A DNA stretch of 64,000 nucleotides from Candidatus Latescibacterota bacterium (GTDB lineage: Bacteria > Krumholzibacteriota > Krumholzibacteriia > WVZY01): positions 132,190 to 196,189 of the forward strand of contig WVZY01000057.1 of assembly GCA_011772205.1 (NCBI GenBank). The letters are read 5' to 3'. A model generated the notes under the pieces. That model had not been told where the DNA came from and made no database searches. It was given only the letters and a program-made list of their open reading frames with translations. Below, in pieces: positions 43,741 through 54,693 of the stretch. The translations under genes were made by a program, and so were the position numbers. Numbering within the stretch: the stretch's first letter is position 1; every line of letters begins with the position of its first letter.

Positions 43741-44598
43741 ATGGCGAAGGTCACCGTGATCCAGTTTCCGGGAGTGAATTGCGAGTACGAGACGGTTCGT
43801 GCCTGCGAAGCTGCCGGCCTCGAAGCGAGAATTCTTCGGTGGAACGCATCGCTCCAGAGTGTGAAGGACGCTGCGGCGATTGTACTCCCCGGGGGATTCT
43901 CCTATCAGGACCGGATCCGCGCGGGCGTAGTGGCCGCGAAGGACCACATCGTTGATGCGGTAGTGAATGCGGCCGACAAGGGAGTTCCTGTAATGGGGAT
44001 CTGCAATGGCGCGCAGATCCTCGTGGAGGGTGGGATCGTTCCCGGATTCGAACCGGGACAGGTTGAGCTCGCCTTGGCGCCGAATCGGATGCCGGACCGG
44101 ACGGGCTATTTCTGCACATGGATCCGCTTGAAGCGAGGACCGGCGAAATGCGTATTTACAACGTTCATGGAAAGCGGTGCTGGGGAATCCTGCGCTCCCA
44201 TAAGTATCGCTGAAGCGCTTGCTGCAGATGGAGGAACGATTCCCATGCCCGTTGCCCACGCCGAAGGAAGGTTTCTAACGGCCAGCGCCGGGATCGCTCG
44301 TAGGATCGGGAATGGCGAGCGGGTGGCGCTTTACTACGCAACGGCGGAGGGGGAAGTGGCGCGGGATTTTCCGGAAAATCCAAACGGATCGATGGCTGCG
44401 GTGGCTGGAGTGACGAACGAGGCCGGAAATGTCTTGGCACTCATGCCGCATCCCGAGCGAGCCACATGGTTCCACCAGATTCCGAGGAGTGTTGGGGGAT
44501 ACTGGGGGAAACAGCGCACGGAGTTGAGGGCGGGCGGGCTGTTCGTGTCCGGTCCTGGACGCGGTTTCTTTGAATCGCTGAAGAGGGCGCTCGAATAG
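43741..44598 (+). CDS. purQ: FGAM synthase glutaminase subunit (PurQ), long form
   Basis: This 285-residue class I amidotransferase has the nucleophile Cys in MGICNGAQILV and the His/Glu in ALMPHPERATWF. It provides ammonia to PurL. It is longer than the usual 220-230 residues; the extra sequence lies around residues 140-200 and at the C-terminus (GGYWGKQRTELRAGGLFVSG). Long PurQ forms are known in some anaerobes. AAGGAG lies upstream. It is tightly linked to purL and the PurS-like gene. Confidence 0.93.
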   Translation: MAKVTVIQFPGVNCEYETVRACEAAGLEARILRWNASLQSVKDAAAIVLPGGFSYQDRIRAGVVAAKDHIVDAVVNAADKGVPVMGICNGAQILVEGGIVPGFEPGQVELALAPNRMPDRTGYFCTWIRLKRGPAKCVFTTFMESGAGESCAPISIAEALAADGGTIPMPVAHAEGRFLTASAGIARRIGNGERVALYYATAEGEVARDFPENPNGSMAAVAGVTNEAGNVLALMPHPERATWFHQIPRSVGGYWGKQRTELRAGGLFVSGPGRGFFESLKRALE

Positions 44599-44627
44599 AT
44601 GTCAATCCTCTCAGACAGGATGTATCG

Positions 44628-45308
44628 ATGAAGATCGACGTCAAACTCGTCGTTTACTTGAAGGGCACCGACCTGGTGGCGGAAACGGCCTATCTTGCTT
44701 TGGTCGGCAAAATGGGGTATGAAAGCAGGCTGGTTGCCCTCAAGCGCTTCGACCACCACCGGTTCATCATCGAAAGCGAAGCACCGGAGCGCGCAGCGTC
44801 AGATCTCAAGGACGTCCTTGCCCGCCAGAGTACGTTCTATAACCGGAACAAGCACAATCATGTGCTGGAGTGCGTCTGGGAAGGGGGGGAGCTGAGAGAA
44901 GGCCCTGAGCTGGCCGCCCTTCGCAAACGCGTCCTTGGGGAAGCGACCAAGCGGGTTATCCCCAAAAGAACTAAAGATTTCGATGGCAAGACTGTCGACA
45001 AAAAGGTTATTTTAGAGGGGAATCAATTATTCTTGGTAGAATCGCTGGTAGAAGAGCAGGATTCCGCGGTGCGTGCTTCGGCAGCGTGTAAGCTGCAGGT
45101 CGATTTGAAGGGAGCAGCCGTTGACGTGCCGAATAGCGGAACGTTGTGGTGGCTCGTGTTATCCGCTGATAGCGAGGCGGAAGCACGGGCGGCGGCTGAA
45201 GAAGTCCTGGTGTGCAGAAAAAGAGATCGGGGCCTGCTTTTGAATCCAAATTACCAGCGTTTCGAAATTTTAGCGCTTGCGGAGATGGAGCCTGGCAAGA
45301 ATGTTTGA
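44628..45308 (+). CDS. Doubled PurS-like protein (probable FGAM synthase third subunit)
   Basis: This 226-residue protein sits where purS is expected, between purQ and purF, and overlaps purF by eight bases. Standard PurS is about 80-85 residues. Here both halves resemble one PurS unit. Residues 1-82 have VKLVVYLKGTDLVAETAYLA and a region resembling FIIESEAPERAASDLKDVL. Residues about 130-225 have SAVRASAACKLQ, then LVLSADSEAEARAAAEEVL and LLLNPNYQRFEIL. PurS acts as a dimer, so a tandem fusion would give the same scaffold from one chain. The residues joining the halves are basic. No separate purS is in the window, and the short PurL requires one. The family assignment is inference. Confidence 0.6.
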   Translation: MKIDVKLVVYLKGTDLVAETAYLALVGKMGYESRLVALKRFDHHRFIIESEAPERAASDLKDVLARQSTFYNRNKHNHVLECVWEGGELREGPELAALRKRVLGEATKRVIPKRTKDFDGKTVDKKVILEGNQLFLVESLVEEQDSAVRASAACKLQVDLKGAAVDVPNSGTLWWLVLSADSEAEARAAAEEVLVCRKRDRGLLLNPNYQRFEILALAEMEPGKNV

Positions 45309-46704
45309 CACTTTGCACGAAGAATGCGGCATATTCGGCATTTACAACAGCGAAAGCGCTGCCAAGCTCACTTTCCTGGGCCTCTATTCGCTGCAGCATC
45401 GCGGGCAAGAGAGCGCGGGCATCCTCACGACGGATGGCCGCAGGGTTTGTGAATACAGGGGTCTGGGACTCGTTGCGCAGGTCTTCGATGAGGAGGCGAT
45501 CAGCAAGCTCACCGGCTCCATCGCTATCGGGCACAATCGGTATTCCACAACCGGGCATCCCCGCTTTACCAATATTCAACCTCTGCTCGTCGACTGTAAG
45601 ATCGGCAAGATCGCACTCGCCCACAACGGTAATCTCGTGAACGCTCTCGAAGTGCGGCATGAGATGGAGCGTAGTGGGTCGATTTTCGGGACGACGATGG
45701 ACAGCGAAATCATTCTCCATCTAATCGCCCGGAGCAAGGAGGCTGCTCTAGAAGACATGATCATCGATGCGATCAGTCATGTGCGGGGCGCCTATTCGCT
45801 GCTCCTGATGACGCAGGATAAGCTGATTGGCATGCGAGACCCTAATGGATTCAGGCCGCTGCTTCTTGGCCGCCTGGATGAAAGCTATATACTCGCCAGC
45901 GAATCCTGCGCGCTGGATATTATCGGCGCTGAATATATAAGAGATTTGAAGCCAGGGGAACTCGTCATCATTGACGAGGGGGGAATTCATTCGATCACAG
46001 CGTTCGAATCCAGTAAACAGGCGAAATGCATATTCGAGTTTATTTATTTCTCAAGGCCCGACAGCATCGTATTCGAGGAAAACGTCGACAAAATCCGACG
46101 GAAGCTGGGTGTCGTTCTAGCTAAAAACCACCCCGCAGACGCCGACATCGTTATCGCGGTTCCGGATTCGAGCAATACCTCCGCCCTGGGATTTGCCCGG
46201 GAATCAGGTATGCCTTTCGAACTTGGCCTCATCCGGAACCACTATGTGGGTAGAACGTTCATCCAGCCGGAACAATCCATCCGCGATGGGAATGTGCGGG
46301 TAAAATTCAATCCCGTCAAAGGGGTGTTGAAAGGGAAGCGGATAGTCGTGGTGGATGATTCCATCGTCCGCGGATCGACGATGAAGAAGCTCGTCAAGAT
46401 GCTGAGAAAAGTCGGTGTTGAAGAAGTTCATCTCCGCATTTGTTCCCCCCCTATCAAATTCCCCTGCTTCTACGGGATCGATACTCCCGCGCAAAGCGAG
46501 CTCATCGCATCATCTCAGTCGGTGGAAAAAACCAAGGAGTACCTTGGGGCAGACAGTCTCGAGCATCTGACGATTGATGACTTGAGATCCGTTGTTGATG
46601 ATCCAGACGACTTCTGCTACGCCTGCTTCACCGGTGAGTATCCTGTCCCGCTGCTTCATGATCACAAAAAGGCCGCACTCGAGGACAAGATGGTGAAGAG
46701 CTAG
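45301..46704 (+). CDS. purF: Amidophosphoribosyltransferase
   Basis: This protein of about 467 residues catalyses the first step of purine synthesis, glutamine plus PRPP to phosphoribosylamine. A short propeptide of eight residues precedes the catalytic Cys (EECGIFGIYN). The PRPP-binding loop is VVVDDSIVRGSTMK. Four Cys (AKCIFEF, KFPCFYGID and FCYACFTG) fit the [4Fe-4S]-containing type known from Bacillus. The start overlaps the PurS-like gene. This oxygen-sensitive form suggests a low-oxygen lifestyle, but this is inference. Confidence 0.95.
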   Translation: MFDTLHEECGIFGIYNSESAAKLTFLGLYSLQHRGQESAGILTTDGRRVCEYRGLGLVAQVFDEEAISKLTGSIAIGHNRYSTTGHPRFTNIQPLLVDCKIGKIALAHNGNLVNALEVRHEMERSGSIFGTTMDSEIILHLIARSKEAALEDMIIDAISHVRGAYSLLLMTQDKLIGMRDPNGFRPLLLGRLDESYILASESCALDIIGAEYIRDLKPGELVIIDEGGIHSITAFESSKQAKCIFEFIYFSRPDSIVFEENVDKIRRKLGVVLAKNHPADADIVIAVPDSSNTSALGFARESGMPFELGLIRNHYVGRTFIQPEQSIRDGNVRVKFNPVKGVLKGKRIVVVDDSIVRGSTMKKLVKMLRKVGVEEVHLRICSPPIKFPCFYGIDTPAQSELIASSQSVEKTKEYLGADSLEHLTIDDLRSVVDDPDDFCYACFTGEYPVPLLHDHKKAALEDKMVKS

Positions 46705-46840
46705 TCGGCGGGCCGGCCGATCTCCGTGACCGGTACCGCGCGCACCAGCCTTCACCCACCGGGCTGTCCTTCGGTGAGGGCGGATAGCACGTCATGGCCG
46801 ACCCTTGTCGGGGTACGCGGCGTGCACAGGTTCGGCAAGG

Positions 46841-47599
46841 ATGATCAGGTTTCGACTTCAATTTCAAAAGGTTGGCCGAATCCGTTTTACCTCGCATCGG
46901 GACATGTTGAGAATCTTTCAGCGGTGTTTTGCTGCGAGCCGGCTGCCGATCTGTTATTCGAAGGGATTTCACCCGCATCCCAGGATCTCTCTGGGTCCTC
47001 CGCTCAAAACGGGTTGGGAAGGGTTGGAGGAATACATGGATATCTATCTGGAGGAAAACCTTTCTGGGATTGGGGAGAGAATGAATCGTACCCTGCCAGA
47101 GGGACTCCGCATTCTGAAAGCGGTGCCCGTCGATGAGGGTGTCCCGAAGCTTACTGCTGACATTCGCACCGCTCGCTATGCCGTAGAAGTGGCGAAAGAT
47201 GAGGTGGCGCGGAGGTGCAAGATCAAAATGGAGTCGATGTCCTTGCAGAATGGCGCCCTGACAGAGAGCGCCGAATTCCGTTCAGGAAACGGGTTCTTAC
47301 GAGCGCTCGAAGAGGCGATGCGCGAGCGCTTTGGAGCGGGGGTGGAACGGGATGTTTCCGGAGAACCCGTCCTCCTGGAACTCACCACATTGGAGGACGG
47401 CGAACACGTCATTTTCGAATATTTGTGCACGATGCCATCTGGAAAGAGCCTGAGGCCCGAGGATCTGCTATCACCCTTTATGGGCAGGCTCGAGGAATTG
47501 ACGATTCCTCCAAAAGTGGTGCGGAAAGCCTTGTACGTCGAGAGGAAAAGTGCTTATCTCTCGCCGATCGATAAAGGAGTTGTTCAGAGGTCATCATGA
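46841..47599 (+). CDS. DUF2344 (TIGR03936) radical-SAM-linked protein
   Basis: This protein of about 252 residues matches the family often found fused to, or beside, a B12-binding radical SAM protein. Diagnostic stretches are RFTSHRDMLRIFQRCFAASR and YSKGFHPHPRISLGPPL. The function is unknown, although the frequent neighbourhood with RNase G suggests RNA or ribosome modification. Here rng follows with an ATGA overlap, but no radical SAM gene precedes, which is unusual. AAGG lies immediately before the ATG; the upstream TTG is an alternative start. Confidence 0.85.
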   Translation: MIRFRLQFQKVGRIRFTSHRDMLRIFQRCFAASRLPICYSKGFHPHPRISLGPPLKTGWEGLEEYMDIYLEENLSGIGERMNRTLPEGLRILKAVPVDEGVPKLTADIRTARYAVEVAKDEVARRCKIKMESMSLQNGALTESAEFRSGNGFLRALEEAMRERFGAGVERDVSGEPVLLELTTLEDGEHVIFEYLCTMPSGKSLRPEDLLSPFMGRLEELTIPPKVVRKALYVERKSAYLSPIDKGVVQRSS

Positions 47600-49143
47600 A
47601 AGAAATCATCATTAATTCCACGTCGCTCGAAATCCGGAGCGCTATCATCGAGGACGACGATCTGGTCGAATTCCTCGTTGAAAGAGAACAATCGCGGCGT
47701 TTGGTGGGGAATGTGTACCTCGGCAAAATCAACGCGATCCTTCCCGGTATCCAGGCGGCGTTTGTCGACCTGGGTTACGAAAAAGCCGGCTTCCTGCATG
47801 TGACCGATCTAATAGGCTCCGCGAAGGCAATTTCGGAGCGCGAGGAGGCCGATGTCCTGGAGCCTGCACCCCGAAGGGGCTCACGGCGGCGGGAAATTCG
47901 AAACAACCAAAAGCCAATCGAAAAACTTCTGTTCAAAGGTCAGGAAATTCTTGTCCAGGTGACAAAGGAGGCGATTGGCACCAAGGGTCCAAGACTGTCT
48001 ACACAGATTTCGCTTCCCGGAAGGTTCGTCGTATACATGCCCAGTCTCGATTACCTCGGTGTGTCGCGACGGATCGAATCTCACCAGGAACGGGCAAGGC
48101 TCAGGAACTTCATCTCGAAGAAAAAGCCTCCGAACAGCGCGATAATCGCCAGAACTGCTTGTGAAGGTGTGGATGAGAAGCAGATCGAATCCGATATCAA
48201 TTTTCTCCACAAGCTCTGGCGAAGTATTAAAAAGAGCTCCGAAAAAGCTTCTGCACCCAATCTCGTTCACGAGGAGGTGGGGCTGCTGATCGGGATGGTC
48301 CGGGACGTGATGACGGAAAATGTCGACCGGATCTGGATAGACAGCGAAACGGATCACAAAAGGCTCATTCGATACTTGAAAACCTTCAGCCCCAAACTGT
48401 GCTCACGCGTCAAGCTCTATAAAGATAAGGCACCGATATTCGATAAGTTCGGTGTCGAGAATGAAATCGATAAAACACTCGAGCGGAAAATATGGCTGAA
48501 AAAAGGTGGGTACATCACCATCGACCAGACGGAGGCGCTGGTGGCGATCGATGTCAACACAGGACGCTACGTTGGGAAAAAAGACCAGGAAGAGACAATC
48601 CTCGAAACGAATCTGCTGGCCGCAAGAGAAATACCGAGGCAGTTGCGCCTCAGAGACATCGGCGGAATCATCGTCATCGATTTCATCGACATGGAAAGAG
48701 AATCGGATAAGCGAAAGGTTCTCGCGGAGCTACGCTATCACCTCCGGAAGGATCGCTCCCGTGCGAAAGCGTTCCAAGTGAGTGATCTCGGGCTCGTCGA
48801 GGTCAGCCGTAAGCGGGTCCGGCCCAGCCTTCTCCATTTCTTCAGCGAGGAGTGCCCCTATTGCAAGGGGATGGGAAAGGTTCTATCATTCGATTCGCTG
48901 GCTACCAAAATCGAGCGGTGGATTCGGCGCGTAGGCTCCCGCACGAAGGAGAAGAAAATCCAGCTTCGGGTAAATTCCTCTCTTGCTATCTTTCTGGAAG
49001 AAGAACGACAGGATGTATTGGATGCTCTCGAGCGTCAATACCGAATGAAAATCGAGATCCAGGACGATCCGAGGCTCCATCGCGAGGATTTCAGACTGGT
49101 TTCGCTCTCATCGTTCAGGGATCTCGTCCAAGAACTCACTTGA
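47596..49143 (+). CDS. rng: Ribonuclease G/E
   Basis: This 515-residue RNase E/G-family endoribonuclease has an S1-like domain near the N-terminus (AAFVDLGYEKAGFLHVTD). The DNase-I-like catalytic part has ALVAIDVNTGRYVG and IIVIDFIDM, where the catalytic Asp residues sit. A zinc-link CPYCKGMGKV follows. It lacks the long C-terminal scaffold of RNase E, as in RNase G. It matures rRNA and degrades mRNA. It overlaps the DUF2344 gene by four bases. Confidence 0.93.
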   Translation: MKEIIINSTSLEIRSAIIEDDDLVEFLVEREQSRRLVGNVYLGKINAILPGIQAAFVDLGYEKAGFLHVTDLIGSAKAISEREEADVLEPAPRRGSRRREIRNNQKPIEKLLFKGQEILVQVTKEAIGTKGPRLSTQISLPGRFVVYMPSLDYLGVSRRIESHQERARLRNFISKKKPPNSAIIARTACEGVDEKQIESDINFLHKLWRSIKKSSEKASAPNLVHEEVGLLIGMVRDVMTENVDRIWIDSETDHKRLIRYLKTFSPKLCSRVKLYKDKAPIFDKFGVENEIDKTLERKIWLKKGGYITIDQTEALVAIDVNTGRYVGKKDQEETILETNLLAAREIPRQLRLRDIGGIIVIDFIDMERESDKRKVLAELRYHLRKDRSRAKAFQVSDLGLVEVSRKRVRPSLLHFFSEECPYCKGMGKVLSFDSLATKIERWIRRVGSRTKEKKIQLRVNSSLAIFLEEERQDVLDALERQYRMKIEIQDDPRLHREDFRLVSLSSFRDLVQELT

Positions 49144-49210
49144 CAAAGAGGGGGAATTAACTTATTAAAAAGAGGTTATACAGGGATTTTAGCTGAAGAG
49201 GCACGGTATA

Positions 49211-49528
49211 ATGGAAGTATATGCCATCGTAGATGTTGGCGGACATCAGTTAAAAATTGCCCCGAACTCTGTTCTCCGGGTGCCGCGGATGTCCAATGAA
49301 GTGGGAGATGCGGTTGGCCTGGATCGCGTCCTCATACTGTCGAACGGCAAGAGTGTTGAGGTCGGCAAACCCTACATCGAAGGAAAGCGGCTTCAGGCCG
49401 AGGTCGTCCGCCATGGAAAAGAAAAGAAGATCGTCATATTCAAAAAGAAGCGAAGAAAAAACTACCGGAGGAAAAAAGGTCACAGGCAACCATTTACCGA
49501 AATTCGCATTCTGGACTTCCCCAGCTAG
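49211..49528 (+). CDS. rplU: 50S ribosomal protein L21
   Basis: This 105-residue L21 starts MEVYAIVDVGGHQLKIAPNS and has the basic C-terminal KKKRRKNYRRKKGHRQ rRNA-binding stretch. GAGG lies nine bases before the ATG. It is followed 57 bases later by rpmA, the standard rplU-rpmA pair. A TATAAT-like sequence overlaps its start codon and is probably coincidental. Confidence 0.96.
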   Translation: MEVYAIVDVGGHQLKIAPNSVLRVPRMSNEVGDAVGLDRVLILSNGKSVEVGKPYIEGKRLQAEVVRHGKEKKIVIFKKKRRKNYRRKKGHRQPFTEIRILDFPS

Positions 49529-49584
49529 GCTCCTCTGGACCTGGCGTAGTTTTCTTCCAGAAAGGGAAGGGGAGTTGATTCATC

Positions 49585-49842
49585 ATGGCGCATAAAAAAG
49601 GTGTAGGAAGCTCGAAAAACGGAAGGGATAGCCAAGGCCAGCGGCTCGGTGTCAAATGCTTTTCAGGGGAGAGAGTCACGGCCGGCAGCATCCTTGTGAG
49701 ACAGCGTGGTAGCCGGATTCATCCGGGCCTCAACGTTGGCATGGGCAAAGACGACACGCTCTTCGCAAAGATCGATGGTGTGGTCAGGTACGAGAATTTC
49801 GGCAAAGGGAAGAAGCGAGTCAGCATTCTTCAGACAAACTGA
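49585..49842 (+). CDS. rpmA: 50S ribosomal protein L27
   Basis: This 85-residue L27 begins [20 protein letters not shown] and has the typical [21 protein letters not shown]. Translation starts directly at MAHKKG, without the cleavable N-extension seen in Firmicutes, so no Prp-type processing is expected. It pairs with rplU. Confidence 0.96.
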   Translation: MAHKKGVGSSKNGRDSQGQRLGVKCFSGERVTAGSILVRQRGSRIHPGLNVGMGKDDTLFAKIDGVVRYENFGKGKKRVSILQTN

Positions 49843-49950
49843 TGCTCTGAAGGAATCCCTCCCGCTTTGCTCTCCCACGGCCTTCTTGTCCCTTAAAGTC
49901 TCCTATCCAAAATTATCACCAAATAGAGTCAAAAACCCTGTGAGGTCGCT

Positions 49951-52417
<2,467 letters not shown>

Positions 52418-52441
52418 GATTCTTCCAGGGGAGATTCAATA

Positions 52442-53287
52442 ATGAATCCCGTAACGATAGGACAATTCATTTGCGATGATAACTCGCCGCCGGTGCTCAT
52501 CGCCGGGCCGTGTGTGATCGAAAACGCTAATGAGACGTGTAAACTGGCTGAAGCGATACAATCTCTGCCAATTGTGGAGAAATACCAGTTCGTTTTCAAA
52601 GCCAGTTATCTCAAAGACAACAGGAGTTCCGGTGAGAGCTACCGCGGGCCGGGGCTTCACGAAGGTCTCGATGTGATGAGAAAAATCAAGGACGAGCTGG
52701 GCTGCCCGGTTCTATCCGACGTGCATGGGATCGAGGAGGTGATTCCGGCGTCCGAAGTGCTGGACGTCGTGCAGATCCCTGCATTTCTATCCAGGCAGAC
52801 GCGCCTCGTCGAGGCAGCAGCCAAGCATGCCAAAGCGATCAACGTAAAAAAAGGACAGTTTCTCGCCCCGGAAGATGTGAAGCTCATCGTGGTAAAGATC
52901 GAGAACGCGGGCGGGCATAACATCATTTTAACAGAGCGTGGCACCGTATTCGGGTATCATGATCTCGTAGTCGATTTCCGTTCGTTTCCAAAGCTCAAGG
53001 CGAACGGATATCCAGTGATTTTTGATGTTACACACAGTCTTCAGAAACCTGGCGGCCTAGGTGATCGCTCTGGTGGGGAGCCGGAGCATGCGGGGCTGCT
53101 CGCGCGCGCTGCAGCAGCCGTACCATGTGACGGATTGTTCATCGAAACACACTTCGAGCCGTCCAGTGCGTTGAGCGATAGCTCGACAATGGTTCCCTTC
53201 TCAGTATTAGATAAAATACTGGAAGACGTTCATCGGATCCATTCGCTCTCGAGGGAAATAGCGCACGAAAAACCCGCAATTTCCTAG
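52442..53287 (+). CDS. kdsA: 3-deoxy-8-phosphooctulonate synthase
   Basis: This 281-residue enzyme condenses PEP and arabinose 5-phosphate to Kdo-8-phosphate. Visible landmarks are AGPCVIENANETCKLAEAI, FKASYLKDNRSSG and DVTHSLQKPGG. GGGGAG precedes the ATG. It is followed by kdsD, which makes its arabinose 5-phosphate substrate. The Kdo-8-phosphate phosphatase kdsC is not in the window. Confidence 0.95.
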   Translation: MNPVTIGQFICDDNSPPVLIAGPCVIENANETCKLAEAIQSLPIVEKYQFVFKASYLKDNRSSGESYRGPGLHEGLDVMRKIKDELGCPVLSDVHGIEEVIPASEVLDVVQIPAFLSRQTRLVEAAAKHAKAINVKKGQFLAPEDVKLIVVKIENAGGHNIILTERGTVFGYHDLVVDFRSFPKLKANGYPVIFDVTHSLQKPGGLGDRSGGEPEHAGLLARAAAAVPCDGLFIETHFEPSSALSDSSTMVPFSVLDKILEDVHRIHSLSREIAHEKPAIS

Positions 53288-53306
53288 CGAGCTACGGAAG
53301 GTGGAC

Positions 53307-54335
53307 ATGAAAACTAATCTGAAAAACGAAACTGCTATTAAGCTGATCGACAAGGCAAAGGAAGATATCCAGCGAGCACGGTCCGTATTCGACGCCGAAA
53401 TCCAGGGGCTACGTGAAGTCCGGGATCAGGTCGGTGAAGATTTTCACCGCGCCGTTGAGACGATTTGCAAATGCAAGGGAAGGCTTATCGTATCGGGGGT
53501 GGGGAAATCAGGCGTAATCGCCAAAAAGATCGCTGCGACGCTGACGAGCACGGGCACGCCGAGTTTTTATATCCACCCGGTGGAGGCGGCGCACGGCGAC
53601 CTCGGCTTGGTTAGCGATAAGGATGTCGTCCTCTTTGTGTCCAAAAGCGGAATGAGCGATGAACTGCGCCAGCTCCTCCCCTCCTTGGGGCGTCTCCGTA
53701 TTACGATCATCGCGATCACCGGGAACCGGAACTCGCTGCTTGCCAAGCACAGCGACATCGTCCTGCATACGAAAGTATCGAGGGAGGCATGCGCGATGGA
53801 TCTCGCGCCGACGACGAGTACCACCGCCGCTCTGGTAATGGGGGATGCGCTGGCAAGCGCTCTCATTGATCGGAAGGGCTTTAAAAAGGATGACTTCGCA
53901 CGGTTTCACCCAAATGGGATTCTCGGGAGAAGGCTCACGCTAACTGTCGAGGAGCTCATGCGAACCGGTGAGGATGTGCCTCTCGTGAAACTCGGCACCA
54001 CGCTGAAAGATGCGCTTTTAGAAATCATTCAGAAGCGGGTTGGTTGTACGGGCGTCGTCGATGATAAGAACAAACTCCGAGGAATTATCACAGATGGGGA
54101 TCTGAAACGCATCCTCGTAAAAAAACCGGATGCGCTCAAAACGCCGGTTCGGGAAGTGATGACGCCTGAACCAAAGAAAGTGCCACCTGATATCCTTGCC
54201 TCTGATGCGCTGAGTGCAATGGAGTTCAATCCATCGGGTCCAATCACCATGTTCTTCGTTACGGATTCGAAGGATCACCCAATCGGCATCATTCATATTC
54301 ATGATATCCTCAAGGCGGGCCTCAATCTCGAATAG
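53307..54335 (+). CDS. kdsD: Arabinose-5-phosphate isomerase (KpsF/GutQ family)
   Basis: This protein of about 342 residues interconverts ribulose 5-phosphate and arabinose 5-phosphate. An N-terminal SIS domain has VSGVGKSGVIAKKIAATLTS, the catalytic-His-containing HPVEAAHGDLG and PTTSTTAALVMGDALA. Two C-terminal CBS domains follow (from LMRTGEDVPL and from VMTPEPKKVPPD). The ATG at 53307 is preferred to the GTG six bases upstream because AAGG fits its spacing. It closes the Kdo run before the repeat-rich gap. Confidence 0.93.
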   Translation: MKTNLKNETAIKLIDKAKEDIQRARSVFDAEIQGLREVRDQVGEDFHRAVETICKCKGRLIVSGVGKSGVIAKKIAATLTSTGTPSFYIHPVEAAHGDLGLVSDKDVVLFVSKSGMSDELRQLLPSLGRLRITIIAITGNRNSLLAKHSDIVLHTKVSREACAMDLAPTTSTTAALVMGDALASALIDRKGFKKDDFARFHPNGILGRRLTLTVEELMRTGEDVPLVKLGTTLKDALLEIIQKRVGCTGVVDDKNKLRGIITDGDLKRILVKKPDALKTPVREVMTPEPKKVPPDILASDALSAMEFNPSGPITMFFVTDSKDHPIGIIHIHDILKAGLNLE

Positions 54336-54343
54336 GGGCGCAT

Positions 54344-54538
54344 TTCGCTCGGGCTTCTCGCCCTCGGCGGGCGATCCTTGTGCGAATGCCGCGTGATGGG
54401 GGATTCCTCACTACGCTCCGGCTTCGCTCGGGCTTCTCGCCTTCGGCGGAGGATCCTCGCTCGCTCCGCGTAATGGTTCGTTACCCCCACGGAGACTTCC
54501 TGATTGCACCGCGTAGAGGTTCGTCACCCCCATCACGC
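54344..54538. repeat. GC-rich intergenic repeat cluster
   Basis: Two near-identical 37-base copies (54344-54380 and 54423-54459, starting TTCGCTCGGGCTTCTCGCC) lie 79 bases apart. GGTTCGTNACCCCCA occurs twice (54475-54489 and 54518-54532). GCGTGATGGGGG (54391-54402) is a perfect inverted match to CCCCCATCACGC (54527-54538). The base composition differs from the AT-rich promoter zone that follows. There is no ORF of quality. It resembles REP-type intergenic DNA, perhaps a mobile or folding element. Confidence 0.6.
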
Positions 54539-54632
54539 AGCACCCTGCTCGCTTGTTCGGCCTTCAGATTCTTTAAAAGGCAAGAGTCACCGCGCAATTC
54601 AGAAATGGCGAGAGGACTCGGCTAAATTTATT

Positions 54633-54648
54633 TGGCACAATCATTGCT
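54633..54648 (+). promoter_or_regulatory. Consensus sigma-54 promoter of the lpxL-lptC-lptB-rpoN unit
   Basis: TTGGCAC-AATCA-TTGCT matches the -24/-12 consensus at all conserved bases, with GG and GC ten bases apart. The predicted start is near 54659. A TTGACA at 54648-54653 overlaps its end and is followed 17 bases later by TGC-TAACTA, so a weak sigma-70 promoter may lie in the same place. The rest of the 54336-54693 gap is the repeat cluster. Confidence 0.7.
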
Positions 54649-54693
54649 TGACAATCACCCCCGGTTGTGCTAACTAATTAAATGTAAAGGTTT

